NCBI GenBank assembly: GCA_030374805.1
Contig: JARGSG010000038.1
Location: 124,001 to 188,000, forward strand
Source: Gracilaria gracilis
Taxonomy: Eukaryota > Rhodophyta > Florideophyceae > Gracilariales > Gracilariaceae
Length of the DNA stretch: 64,000 bases
Direction of reading: 5' to 3'
Translations under genes and position numbers: made by a program
Notes under the pieces: generated by a model
Told to the model about the DNA's origin: nothing
Seen by the model: only the letters and a program-made list of their open reading frames with translations
Databases searched by the model: none
Shown: positions 32,797 to 44,372 of the stretch, piece by piece
How the letters are laid out: the number at the start of each line of letters is the position of its first letter
How positions within the stretch are numbered: position 1 is the first letter of the stretch

Positions 32797-34829
32797 CTCC
32801 TCCTCGAGTCCCTGTCCAAGTCCAATTCGTTTGATAATTGCAAATATTCTTGCAGGGCTCAGCGGTTTGGTTAGGATATCGGCATCGTTTAGCTCATTAG
32901 GAACATAGTCCACAGCAATGACATTGTCCTTCACCATATGTCTGATGAAATGAAGCTTCACGTCAATGTGTTTGGCACGTCCGGAAGGGCATCGCTCACC
33001 AGCCGCCCAATCTATGGCACATTGATTGTCCGAGCGAATGGGGACCTTCTCGTTCACATCAAAGCCGCTTTCCCGAAGCACTCGCGATATCCAGATAACC
33101 TCTTGAGCAGCCATGGTCAACGCGTAGTACTCCGCTTCTCCAGTGGAGAGCGCAATCGATGCTTGCTTTCTCGCACCGAAGAAGCAAGTGGCTGATCCCA
33201 GTTTGATAACATATCCGGACATTTACTTACGATCAGTAGTGTCACCAGCATAGTCTGAGTCCACAAAGCCGTTCAAGTCCAGAGATCCAGGTCGGTAGAG
33301 CAACCCATGGCCAACCGTCCCACGCAGGTACCGTAGTACTCGCTTCGCAGCTCTGTGACAGTATGCTGTGGGAGCGTTCTGGAATCGTGCAAGGATAAGG
33401 ACTGGAGCAAGAATATCAAGTCGCGTGCGCAATGCCAAGTACAGCAAGGGCCCAATCATCTGCTGATATAGTTGTACGTCCCTCGGAGTCTTGTCCTCCT
33501 CGGCGGCTGGTGATGAGAAAAACGACTCCACCATTAGACTAGGAGCGGGCTTGGAGTTGTGCAGTCCGAATCGGCGTAGCACTCCCTCGATGTAAAGCGG
33601 CTGTCCAAGCTTGTGGCCCTCAGAATCTACTGCCCAAGTCAGCTCAACGTCAAGGTAGAAGCTCACTCGAACTTGAACTCGAAGTTCATATAATTCTTTG
33701 GGCTCCTCCAAGAGCGACAAACGTTGCGCAGCAGTTGGTGTGAAAACCAGGGGGTCATCAACGTAAACAAGGATGTATGCGTACGCGTTATGTCCGGGGC
33801 GGCGCCTAAACACACACGGAGCACTAGGGAGTCCTTTAAATCCTAAGTCCTTGAGATCTTGACTGAACGTTGTGTGCCAAGCCAGGTGAGCCTGCTTAAG
33901 TCCGTACATGGCTTTCACCAACTTTTAACAGTAGGGCTTTAGCCAAGGTACACCACTTGGAGACGTGACCCAAACGTCCTCCTTCAGCTTGCCATTCAAG
34001 AAGGCAGTCTTCACGTCCAATTGAGCAACAAACATCTGGAGGCACAGGGTGAGGTACAGGAACATACAAACCAGGTTGAAAGACACAACTGGTGCATAAG
34101 TCTCCATGTAGTCCTGACCAAAGGTCTGGTGATTTCTACCAGCGACAACACGAGCCTTGAAGCGCTCAACCGACCCATCTGCATTACACTTCACTTTGAG
34201 GACGATATGGGTTGGCAGAGGCTGCAATGCAGGAGAATCATTGGGTATCCATGTACCGTTGCTCTCCAGAGACGCAAGTTCTTCTTCGATCGCAGTCTCC
34301 CATAAGCTCTTCTCCAATGGGGACGCCGATATGGCTTCCGTCAAAGTCGGTTCATCACTTGTAGTCACTTCAACTGTTTGCGATGTGGCAGCACCAGCCA
34401 TGTGCCACCACCGTGTAGGTGCGCGGCGTGTTCGTCGCGGGTACCGTGACTCAGGTTGTGAGCCAAATGGCGCATTGGGCTCCTCCATGGTGGGTTCATC
34501 CTGGTTGTCGTCAGCACCTTCACTACCAGTGAGTTCATTATCATCGACATCATCAGCTTCATCCGTACTATCAGTGTGCAATTCAGGTAAATGGCTTTCC
34601 TGTAGTTCAGAACCAACAGCATCGTCGACAACTTCGTCAATACAAATCTCACCGGAGTGCTCGCCGTCACTCTGGGATTCCGAGTTGCAACTGAAGTCTT
34701 CATCAGAAGCGATCTCATCATCCATGTACCCGCCAGATAGGACGCACCAGGGAATGATGACTCATCAAAAGTCACATGTCGAGACTTGATAATACGTGGT
34801 ATTTCACCGTCATCTGTTACTAGAACGTC
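32797..34829 (-). mobile_element. Copia-2, copy B: RT-RNase H half
   Basis: About 95% like 10,440-12,480 of copy A: acidic linker, RT (DVKTAFLNGKLKEDVW) and RNase H (VDSDYAGDTTDRK, STGEAEYYAL). It is cut at about 34,829, where the large DNA transposon region begins; gag, protease and integrase are absent. Broken in about three places. Confidence 0.82.
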
Positions 34830-34847
34830 GCGTCGGTGTTATCGGAA

Positions 34848-35053
34848 TGCTAGTTTTGGTGTCAAAAATGACCGAATTAAAACGCTCGAAAAACCGGTGA
34901 GTTTATTCAAATTGGGATGTGCTTAATTTCCCAAAATATTTCCACATTTCCACTTGTGCTAGTTTGCGTGGGAAGAATCAGTCATGAATATTTCCATCAT
35001 TGCTAGTTTGGATGGAAGACAAACTAGCATGCTACTTCCGTTCATGCTAGTTT
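34848..35053 (+). repeat. Subterminal TGCTAGTTT repeats
   Basis: TGCTAGTTT occurs at 34,848, 34,957, 35,001 and 35,045, and inverted (AAACTAGCA) at 35,021, within about 200 bp. Clusters like this near the ends of CACTA- and hAT-type elements bind element-encoded proteins. They support reading this region as a transposon end. Confidence 0.5.
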
Positions 35054-35183
35054 CCGAACCCAATGTAAGTGTGTAAGTGGCACATATTTAAAACTATACG
35101 GCGGCGAATAGGTATTTATATACATAGATAGCTACTTATGGAATACGATTGGAAGAATACAAACTCTTCGAATAAGAAGTCTC

Positions 35184-35192
35184 TATAAAGGT
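35184..35192 (+). promoter_or_regulatory. TATA box of the transposase gene
   Basis: TCTATAAAGG lies about 190 bp upstream of the first ATG of the transposase (35,374) in otherwise AT-rich non-coding sequence. Confidence 0.4.
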
Positions 35193-35373
35193 ACAGCACA
35201 TCTATTCAACAAATCTCATATCAGATATCGGCCGTTTATTCTCTCACTTTTGAAACGCCTTCGCATCACGTGCCACCTCCCCCCTCATTCCGTCCCACTC
35301 TCCGTGCGCCATATTACGCTCCCCACCACTACGTATCCCCCTCTCCCCCAACACCCCCACACCGCTCCCCGCC

Positions 35374-38105
35374 ATGCCTAATTGCTGCTTTGAAGGCTGC
35401 TCCTTCTTCGCTCGCACCATCCCCGCCATTCAAAGTCACAAAAGAAGATGCCCCAACCGTCTCACCGCCAACAAGCGTTTCCTCTCCCCCGGCAGCAACG
35501 CCGCTCATTTCCCCCCACGCATAAAGCATCACAAATCCACCCCCCTACTCCCACCACCACCCCCACCTCCTCTGTCCATTAGCCCTTCCGATAACCTCCC
35601 CATCTCCGACAACGACTCCTACCACCAGCAGCAGCTCTGCCTCTCCGTCCACACCCAAGACGCCTACCATATCGTAGGCATCCCCGTCTGCTCCCTCTCC
35701 CCCTCCTCACCTCCACCACCGCCCCTTCCTTTTCTCTCCTCAACAACCCCCACCTTGCACGAATGGTCCTTTACATCTCTTCCATCGCTTCCACCCTCGG
35801 CCCCCTCAAGGCAGACGAACTCATCTCTCTCCCCCACGACCACTCCTTCTCCAACTCAGCCTTTCACAACGCCGTCTCCTCCGCCTTCCAGTGTCTTGAA
35901 CTTCAAACAAACCTCTTTCAACACCGAGTCACCAACATCGGTTTCACCCCCACGCCACTCCACGACCCACAGCACCTCTTCACAGCCACCATCTTCCGAA
36001 AGTATGCTATCCAAGTCCTTAAAGGAAAACTCGCACTCGCACACTCCGACAACACCTTCTTCCACCACGTTCCCCATACAACCTCCTCTGCCTCTCCCGC
36101 TTTCGCCCACCTTATGGCTTCTTCCCTCGGAAGAGGAGCTCTCCCAGCTCTCAAGCAGGCAATCATGTAGTCCTCCAACAACTCCTGCACCTGGCACACC
36201 CCTGAGAACACCGGTACCGACTCGTTCATCGGCTTCATCCAAGTATATTCCGACAAGTTCTCCACCTCCCTCAAATCCTCTTCCATCAACTCCTAGCCCC
36301 TTCACATCACCTTCCTCAACTTCTCCGACTCGTTCCGTGGCAAATATATCACCCACAACCTCAACCTTCTCGGATACCTTCCAACTTCTTTCAATCTCGC
36401 CACCCCCTCTCAAGACCCCGATACCATCCCCCAAACCTCATCCAGCATCTTCCGCTCTACCAAAATGCAAGTCATCCAGCGTGGCATCTCCAACCTCCTG
36501 GACCCTCTTCTCACCGGCTTCCCCTTCTGTGACGCTAATGGCGTGCTCCGCCATTGTCACCCAATCATCGCCAGCGACTGCGCAGACATCCCAGAAGCAA
36601 AGGATATTCTCGCCATCTCCCACGGCACCCTCCCCAAACATCCATGCCACCCATGTACCGTTCCACGCTCCAACCTCCACCTACACATTCCATCCCCCCC
36701 TCTTCGATTGCAGACCCAGACTCTCGATGCCCGCAAATCACACTCTACCCTCCTGCAAGAAGCTGAAAAGGCCCTCCTCCCCAGAAAGCCCAGAATCGCC
36801 CGAAACACCAAGGAAAAGGCCGTTGAAGCACTCCACTCCCTTTCCCTCGCAAAGTACTTCTCCCTCTTCGAATCTTACCCTCTCCTCAACATCACCCCTC
36901 TCCTCTCCCCTTACAACATCTTCCCCTTCGAACCACTCCATAACTTCCACCTCGGCATCTCCAAGCTCATCAAGCTCGCAGCCATCGAGAGACCCTAGTC
37001 AGAATCAATCTTCACTACCCCCCGTTCCTCCAAATCCCGTCGCTCCTTCAACTCCGTCCGCTCCTCCATCCTGAAAAACGCGAACACCATCCACGCTGCC
37101 ATCGAAAAGCACTCCCCAGCCACAGGACTCCACATCGACTTTTCCTCCTCCGACAACGGTCGAGCTCTCAACGGTTTCTTCACTACCGCCGGCGTGCGTG
37201 GTATGCTCGAAGCAAAAGACTACCGCTCACTCGACATGGTCTTCCCCTTCTTCGGCGCCTTCTTCGACCGCTGCTGTGACGAGGTCGATGCAGCTCCCAT
37301 CACTTTCGTTTTCACCAAGTACTCCGATCTTCTCCTCTTCTCTATGAGATACAACACCTTCGCAGAATGGACCGACTCTCGCCTCAGCGACTTCCAATTC
37401 CAAATCCACTCCTTCACGCGCACAGCCGAGCTCGTCCTCTGCCCCCATCACACTTGCAGCCTTGTCACCCTCAAGTTTTATCTCCTCGACCACATCGTCG
37501 AGGACATTCGCCGCTTCGGAGGCCTCCACTTCAACGATGCCGGCATATTCGAACACGCCCACTCCCTCTTCAAGTCACTCTACACCAAAACCTCAAAGCG
37601 CAGGTTCACCGCACATGAAGAAACCATTCGCCCCATCGATCACTCTAACGCCACCAAAGATTGGAACCCCCTTTCCTCCAACCCCTCCATCACTTCCTCC
37701 ACTCCTGCCCTTGTCTCTCCCATCCAATCCCGCCAACCCAGTTTGGTCCGTGATGGAAAACTCATCTCATTCGCTGATCTCACCACCGCCCACAAATTCC
37801 TCCAGTCTAATCCTTATTTCAATCCCAGATCTCTACAAGACCTCTTCCCCACCGACACTCTCTCCATCCTCCAACAGATTGGAAACCCCGCCCTCCCTTC
37901 ATTCATCACCCTTTCTCTCGAAGTCCTAGAACTCTCAGAGAACTCCACCACTCTCCTTCGCACGCAAATCACCGTAGTCAACTCCGCCTACGTCGCCGGC
38001 GGTTATGTCCCATCACTCGACCACTACATTGAAGAGCGGAACGAGCTCGCGCTCCAAGATCCTCCAGTCCCTCTCATCTAACGAATATTTGCCGCCCCGT
38101 CCTTC
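35374..38105 (+). pseudogene. Plavaka/TNP2-like transposase, N-terminal and central part
   Basis: Starts MPNCCFEGCSFF with a C2-H-C finger (CFEGC ... HKRRC), then a long Ser/Pro/Thr-rich stretch. The later frame shows DIPEAKDILAISHGTLP with PCHPC, NIFPFEPLHNFHLGISKLIKL, and VTLKFYLLDHIVEDIRRFGG followed by HFNDAGIFEHAHSLFKSLY. This order (finger, small Cys module, and a late KFHLLDH...FE-H block) resembles Plavaka/KDZ and TNP2-type transposases of fungi and other eukaryotes. The match is by pattern, not by search. Several in-frame stops (about four) and one frame change make it inactive. It is interrupted at 38,110 by the Gypsy element and resumes at 48,809. Confidence 0.5.
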
Positions 38106-38110
38106 GGTTC

Positions 38111-38962
38111 TGTAGAGCAAAGCCTTTGGCGGGAAAAGCGCATGCTAACGAAGACGTTCAGAATCTTCCCCTCGACAAAGCAGCACAGCGAACGGAGCAC
38201 TCCGGGAATGACACAGCTAAGCCGGGTGTAAATCCGAGGTCAAACCACCACGAAAACCGTCGGAGCGTTAGGCTGATTAGTAGTTGGTAGAGATCCACGT
38301 GTTCACACGGTCACGAGATGAGTCCTCGAAAGAGAGTAGCACGGCAACGACATGTTGTCGGAAACGGGCCACTGAGAACAGGGCAAAAAGGCGAACCCAA
38401 AAAGAGGAGAAAGCAAACCACCAGAGTGGGGAAGAGAGAGAGAGAATAAAGCCAACCCAATACAGGGGCGAGTATACGACAATAGGTCGGAACGAGACAC
38501 ACAAATAGTGGTTCTACTCTGAGCGCCAAAAGGGTGGGTAACTATACGAGAACAACGCAGTCGTCACTCCACTTGGAGGTGAACAATCCGCGAAGGCGTG
38601 ATAGTTAAAGCCAGAAGCCCTTGCTTGGCAAAGGGCAGTTTACTTAGGGGAGCGGTGCTCAACTCTCTAAGTACTGAGCTCGGTGCACCACTGACAGTGG
38701 GTGTGCCGGGCAAAATAATCTATAAAATATCGAAGTAAATACAGCAATGCTGGGTGCACTGCCTCTGTCATATTCGTGCTACACGTGTGCTATTCACGCC
38801 CGCTAAGCGGCGCCTCGAGCCGTGCAATCCACCTGTACATGTGTGGAAATTACCTCAGCAAGGCGACACGCTAATAGCTGTGTAGCTCATATATATCTAC
38901 TAACGCATGATGCAGAAATTAACTAAGTACCTCAAATCGCCCCCAAGGAGTGTTGTCCTTCA
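38111..38962 (-). repeat. Gypsy 3' LTR
   Basis: 852 bp, read TGAA...CTACA on the minus strand, with TATAAAATATCG-like promoter sequence near 38,720 and GAGAGA microsatellite sequence near 38,440. Partner of 47,952-48,803. Confidence 0.85.
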
Positions 38963-39109
38963 TATCTCCCTTCTTAAGATTGAGCCACGCCGACGTGGGC
39001 ATAAAAGCGAGTCCACGAAATCTTCGGATTCCATCTCGCCTCGCGAAGACCAAGTCACTACCACTCGACAGTGCCAACCTCGCTCCAGCGACGATCAACC
39101 CTGTTCACC

Positions 39110-39611
39110 ACAGTCTTCAACTCGCTCTCGCCGTCCGGTCCTTGTTTCCAGGTCCATGAACCACAGTGTGGGATAACGGATTCGAGTCTGGGACGCTCCA
39201 CAGAGGTGGTTCTCATCATCCCTCGTTATGAGGTGTTGCGACCCACAGCCAAGTAGAAGAACCATTGCAGTCACGCGGATCCGCGGTACATAGCCCTGAG
39301 AAGGTGCGCAGCTCGTTTCGAGATCGATTTCGTCACGCTTGAAGCGGTTCCCTCCACTCTACAGTCTTCAACTCGCTCTCGCCGTCCGGTCCTTGTTTCC
39401 AGGTCCATGAACCACAGTGTGGGATAACGGATTCGAGTCTGGGACGCTCCACAGAGGTGGTTCTCATCATCCCTCGTTATGAGGTGTTGCGACCCACAGC
39501 CAAGTAGAAGAACCATTGCAGTCACGCGGATCCGCGGTACATAGCCCTGAGAAGGTGCGCAGCTCGTTTCGAGATCGATTTCGTCACGCTTGAAGCGGTT
39601 CCCTCCACTCT
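39110..39611. repeat. 251-bp tandem duplication in the Gypsy 3' non-coding part
   Basis: 39,110-39,360 and 39,361-39,611 are practically identical and directly adjacent (offset exactly 251 bp). The near-identity means the duplication is much younger than the LTR divergence. Confidence 0.9.
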
Positions 39612-40428
39612 ACAGCACAAAAACTGGGTGTGTTACATTACTGCATCTTCAAATTCGGATAACGTTCGAACCAGTACAGCTGTGAAAAAACCTGATACAG
39701 TGTAGAACTCCTGAAATGCAGAACTTTCATTTAACATCAAGATTGTTGGGATTGAATACCATTGAATGGGAAAGCGCGGTCCATTTCAGTTCACCGAAAT
39801 GCAGTCTAAAACTAGAATCCCGAACTGAAATGGCGCCATAACTCCGAAGTTCTTCAAGATAATTGAGTTCTGTCTTCACCGAAGAGTTTATAGACGTCCA
39901 TAACAGACTGGCGCTGGTTCGTTAAGGAAACGGATGGAAAACCACCTAGTTACCGGTATTGCGCAGGAGGCCTCCAGACAAAACTGTAGCAGCAAGATAC
40001 CCGAGATCGGGAATCGAGAACCATTACCAGAAACGACTGGGCATCGATACAAACGCATTATGCGGATACTGTGAAGGCCGCAAGAGCGTGTAAACAGTAA
40101 ATTACTTCGCGGTAGGCGGTGTCGAACATTGGCAACTGAACATTTCCGTCTGGAGCGTGTATAAGACAAACGGTATTCCTACCGGTAAATCGCGTGATGC
40201 GCACGGAAACAGCGCACCCTTGTGAAAGGGAAACCCATGCGCACGCGTTCGTAATGATAACAGTGAACCATCGAGCTGGGAGAGAACCTCTCAAGATAAT
40301 TAATCCAAAAAACAAACGTGGGCGACCGAAGACGACACCAGTCGAACTCCGTCCACCAAAATCCAATCTCCACTTCATCTTCAGCCACTTCCTTGTAATT
40401 GAGCTAGCTTCTTCCCCTTCGGGGCGTG

Positions 40429-42020
40429 TTATCCCACTTGGGCGTTGACAATTGTCGCCGGGAGATTCGTGAGAGTACGCTGATGGTACTGCACCACGTT
40501 CGATCGTGGGAGATGCTCGATTGGCTCATCCGAGTCAGCCTCGAGTCCGTAGCCGTACCAACGTACGAGATACTGTATGTACCCCAACGGGTGGCATGAG
40601 TGTTCCACTATGTGGTCGACTACGAACTCCTGTCGGAAGACTTCCCGGCCTTGCCGTGTGATTACGACATCCTGCTTCAGAGAGCTCTCCGGCGGCTTCA
40701 CCGTGTGTGGCACTGCGTCGGTGCTCCGGTTAGACCGTCTTGTGTCCAACAAGGTTGGTGGCACGGTACCTTCGCGGTGTGGTCCCCCATTAGTGTCGGT
40801 TGTCACGCGTCTCGCAGTGTCGGTGTTCTCGATGCCTTGGTTTGGTAATGTTCCTTCTCCCGCGGGAGTCCCAAGTGGGCGTACCGCAAGTTTGCGTGGT
40901 AGCGACCGTTTCGACGGAGTTATGTGTGGCGTCGAACGCGCTCGCGTCAACGGTACCCCTGATTGAACTGGCCTCGCCGTGGTGGGACGTGACGTTGTCA
41001 ACAGGTGGCCGTCATTGGTCTGCGCCATGGCGTTCCGCCTCCATATGCACGAGAGGTGTCAGCTCGGTTTGTCGACGTGGTTCGCTTGCTGAGCTGATCT
41101 GCCTTACAGGTGTAGTCCGTGTGCTACGGTTGGCACTTCCCTGCTGGGCATTTAGCGACGTGTCCACGGTGTGGCTCGCCTCTGGCGTGTTGGGCAACTT
41201 AGTCTCCGACGACGCTTCTCCGTGTTGGACGTGCGAGCTCAACGGCGCCTTAGGCGGTGTTTCCACTCCGTTATGAGACGTAGTCACTCCAGGCGCGCTA
41301 TGCGGCGTAGGCAAGGGCTTCGCCGGTAACGACTGAGTCTCCTCGGTCCTGTCCCGCACGGCGGTAGTGTCTGGTGACGATTCCGCTTCTGCGTTGATGC
41401 GCAGCGACCTTGACGAGACGCCGGGCTCCCGAGAGGGCTTTGATTGCGCATGAGCGGTGTCACTCTTCCGTTCCACACTGTGTTCCTCACGCGACAGCGC
41501 GGAAGCATGACGATTAACGACTCCCTCCCCCTCCTTAGATGGAGCGACCTGGGGAGTCGGTGACAACGCGCCAAGGCGGCGGGGCTTCAGACAGCGAAGC
41601 ACCAGGGCTCGTAGAGTCCGATAACATCGGCAAATCCGAGAGTTCCCAATTAGGGTGTGGTACCTCCCTAGGGCGGTCGATCGGGTGTGGGTCCGGTGTG
41701 CCTGTAGTGGTCGTTTCCGCTTCTGCGGTAGAATGTCCACTTGATGGGTCGTTTTCCGCTGGCGGGGGTGCAAAAACCACGCGATCGTGGGAAATGCGTT
41801 CGTGTTGCTGACCCATCTCCACTACGACAGTGTCCGATTCCACTGCAATTGTCTTGAAGGGACCGTCGGCGACGGGTGAGAGCTTGTGGCGTTTTTCCTC
41901 GCCTGGGTTCCAATACTTCTTACGGATGAACACATAGTCCCCTTCTTTAAGGGCGGGTGGTCTTCGAGGGGCTCGCTGATCGAAATTACGCTTATACGCG
42001 CCTTGTGACTGGGCCATTGA
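40429..42020 (-). CDS. Gypsy polyprotein C-terminal region with chromodomain (fossil)
   Basis: Runs from the integrase C-terminal SH3-like part (DQRAPRRPPALKEGDYVFIRKKYW, about 41,950) through a long low-complexity linker to a chromodomain at about 40,620-40,450 (FVVDHIVEHSC, IQYLVRWYGYG, EPIEHL). Chromodomains steer integration toward marked chromatin. The region is broken but readable. Confidence 0.75.
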
Positions 42021-42059
42021 CCGTTGTGCTGCAGGGACCAGCTTGGTAAGCCATGTCTT

Positions 42060-42962
42060 CTAGGTTTCCATGTATCCCTTCGTCGAAGAAAATTGATGCA
42101 GCGTTGGCCGTGTTTCGAACGCCACGGGCGGTGGGGTGCGAGACAGAACCAATTCAAATGGAGTCAATCCCGTAGTACGGTGTACCTGAGTGTTGTATGC
42201 GAATGTCAGCGCATCGGTGAACAGGTCCCACGTGGTGGGGTGATCGGTTACGTATGAATGGAGTGCTGCTAACAGCGTCCGGTTAAACCGTTCAGCCTGC
42301 CCATTACACTGGGGGTGGTAGGTTGTCGTGAAGAGATTCTTGACATCCAGAATTCTGCATACATCCTCGAAGAACCGGGAGGCAAACTGTTTCCCGTTTT
42401 CGGAGAGTAGATTCACCGGTGAACCGTAGACGAATGCCCAATGGGTGACGAATGCTTGGACAACCGTCAATGACGTGATTCTGCGTAATGGTACGGTACG
42501 AACGAGCTTCGAGAAACGATCCGTGATCACGATTAGAAATTTGTTACGCCGCTTGGTAGCGAGGAACGGTCCCAAAATGTCGATGGCTACGAATTCCAGG
42601 GGCGCCCTTGCAGGGAACAGCTTCAACTTCGTCGCATGGCGGCGAAGCTTGATGCGATTCCGAGCACACTCGGGGCAGAACCGCACAGTTGCGTAGCAAT
42701 CCACAGCCATTGGTGGCCAGTAGAATTTCCTTCGCAATGTAAGGTACAGGTTCCGTCCTCCGACGTGACCATTAAGTTTGGCATAGTGTGATAAGTGTAA
42801 TACATGAGATTGTAGGGCGTGTGGCACCACTATTTGTGGGTTTCTAGTTACCGTGCGAACGAGATATCTAATATCAATCACCCGAAAGGGGAGATCAGCT
42901 CCTCCACTGAGTTGCGCCCGAATCTTGGTGCAGTAGGGATCGCTGAATTGTTCCCTAACCAT
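42060..42962 (-). CDS. Gypsy integrase core (fossil)
   Basis: HHCC zinc module (HYAKLNGHVGGRN ... FCPECARNR), then the DDE core: AIDILGPFLATKRRNKFL, NLLSENGKQFASRFF and HPQCNGQAERFNRTLL. The second catalytic position reads in the context LLSENGKQF. Confidence 0.85.
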   Translation of the reverse strand: MVREQFSDPYCTKIRAQLSGGADLPFRVIDIRYLVRTVTRNPQIVVPHALQSHVLHLSHYAKLNGHVGGRNLYLTLRRKFYWPPMAVDCYATVRFCPECARNRIKLRRHATKLKLFPARAPLEFVAIDILGPFLATKRRNKFLIVITDRFSKLVRTVPLRRITSLTVVQAFVTHWAFVYGSPVNLLSENGKQFASRFFEDVCRILDVKNLFTTTYHPQCNGQAERFNRTLLAALHSYVTDHPTTWDLFTDALTFAYNTQVHRTTGLTPFELVLSRTPPPVAFETRPTLHQFSSTKGYMET

Positions 42963-43250
42963 CTCCTCCGTTGTAACGGGTACGAAGTTCCCTGGTAGGG
43001 GGTTCGCACTTTCGCTGACAGCGAGTAGGTCATCCAGTTCCTGGTCAAAATCCAGTTCGTCTGGCCATTCCTCTTCGATATCATCCAGTTCACCTGCGGT
43101 GTAGTCGTCAACTGCGAAGCAGGGTATTTCCTCGTCATCGACGGCTAACGCTTCCCCCGTGGTGGGTAGGCGAGAAAGGGCGTCGGCTGGTGTATTGTTG
43201 GCGCCCTTCTTGTACGCGACGTCGAAATCAAACTCTGCAAGACGCAGTCT

Positions 43251-44357
43251 TCAACCCATTAAGCGGCCTGAAGGCTCCCATATGGAGAGTGCCCATCTCA
43301 ATGATGAGTGATCCGTGTAAACGGTGAAATGAGCACCCATGAGGTAGGAGCGTAATGTGCATAACGCCCACACTACTGCAAAACATTCTTTCTCCGACAC
43401 GGAGTAATTCTTCTCATGCACGTTCAATGAACGGGACCAGTACCCAATTGGCTTGCGTTCCCCCTCTGGAGTGGTTTGAAACAAGGCGCAGTCTATCTGG
43501 TAGTCACTAGAATCTGTGTCTACGGTATATGACAGTCCCGGTTTCGGTAGTGACAATACTGGTGCCGTGTTTACAGCCTCTTTAAGAGAGTTAAAGGCTT
43601 CCGTCTGAGTAGACGTGAATGGGTCCAGCTTAGGCGGTTGACCCTTCCGCAGAAGCGCGTTGAGATGTGTCGCAATGTCCGCGAAGTTGGAAATAAACCG
43701 TTTATAGACGTTGACTAATCCTAGAAAGAATCTCAGTTCAGTCTGGATAGTCGGTTTTGTGGCCTGTTTCAGCGACTTCGAACGAGCTTCCTCGATCATG
43801 ACACGTCCTGGACGGATTATGTTACCCAGATACTTGACAGTATCCGTGAAGAATTCGCATTTACTCAGCTTGATCGTCACTCTGGCGTCCCGTAACGTGG
43901 CCATTATGTCTCTCACATGTGTGAGGTGATCATCCAGATTATCTGAGAATACAATGACGTCGTCAAGGTAGACGAGACAAGTACGCCACTTGAAGCGGGC
44001 CAGTAGGATATCAATTGCACGCTGAAAAGTAGCGGGAGCATTGGTTAAACCAAAGGGCATCCGTTTAAAACGGTAGAGGCCAGAATGGCAGAAAAACGCT
44101 GTCTTGTCCTGATCCTTCTTTCTCACTGGAACCTGCCAGTATCCCCAGTTAGCATCCAAGGCCGTAAATACGGTAGAATTTCCGAGAGAATCGATGTATT
44201 CATCCATACGTGGAATAGGGTACACGTCCTTGACGGTAAGAGCGTTTAGACGACTATAGTCGATACAGAAGTGCCAGGAACCATCCGGTTTCGGAGCCAG
44301 TACCACTGGTGATGCCCACGGCAAATTTGCTGGTTCTATACCTATTGCACGGAGCAT
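43251..44357 (-). CDS. Gypsy reverse transcriptase and RNase H (fossil)
   Basis: RT motifs WASPVVLAPKPDGSW, RIDYSRLN-like FCIDYSRLNALT, PFGLTNAPATFQRAI and the catalytic VYLDDVIVFS. RNase H follows with TVDTDSSDYQIDCALFQ and TDHSSLRWAL. The order protease, RT, RNase H, integrase is that of Gypsy. Confidence 0.88.
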   Translation of the reverse strand: MLRAIGIEPANLPWASPVVLAPKPDGSWHFCIDYSRLNALTVKDVYPIPRMDEYIDSLGNSTVFTALDANWGYWQVPVRKKDQDKTAFFCHSGLYRFKRMPFGLTNAPATFQRAIDILLARFKWRTCLVYLDDVIVFSDNLDDHLTHVRDIMATLRDARVTIKLSKCEFFTDTVKYLGNIIRPGRVMIEEARSKSLKQATKPTIQTELRFFLGLVNVYKRFISNFADIATHLNALLRKGQPPKLDPFTSTQTEAFNSLKEAVNTAPVLSLPKPGLSYTVDTDSSDYQIDCALFQTTPEGERKPIGYWSRSLNVHEKNYSVSEKECFAVVWALCTLRSYLMGAHFTVYTDHSSLRWALSIWEPSGRLMG

Positions 44358-44372
44358 CTTGTCTACCTGAAA

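Noticed and set aside
35374-37074. A 566-codon Ser/Pro-rich protein as an independent gene.
   Set aside because: Only its N-terminal part with the zinc-finger-like Cys/His set looks real; further on, another frame carries the transposase-like motifs, so the rest is a low-complexity shadow.
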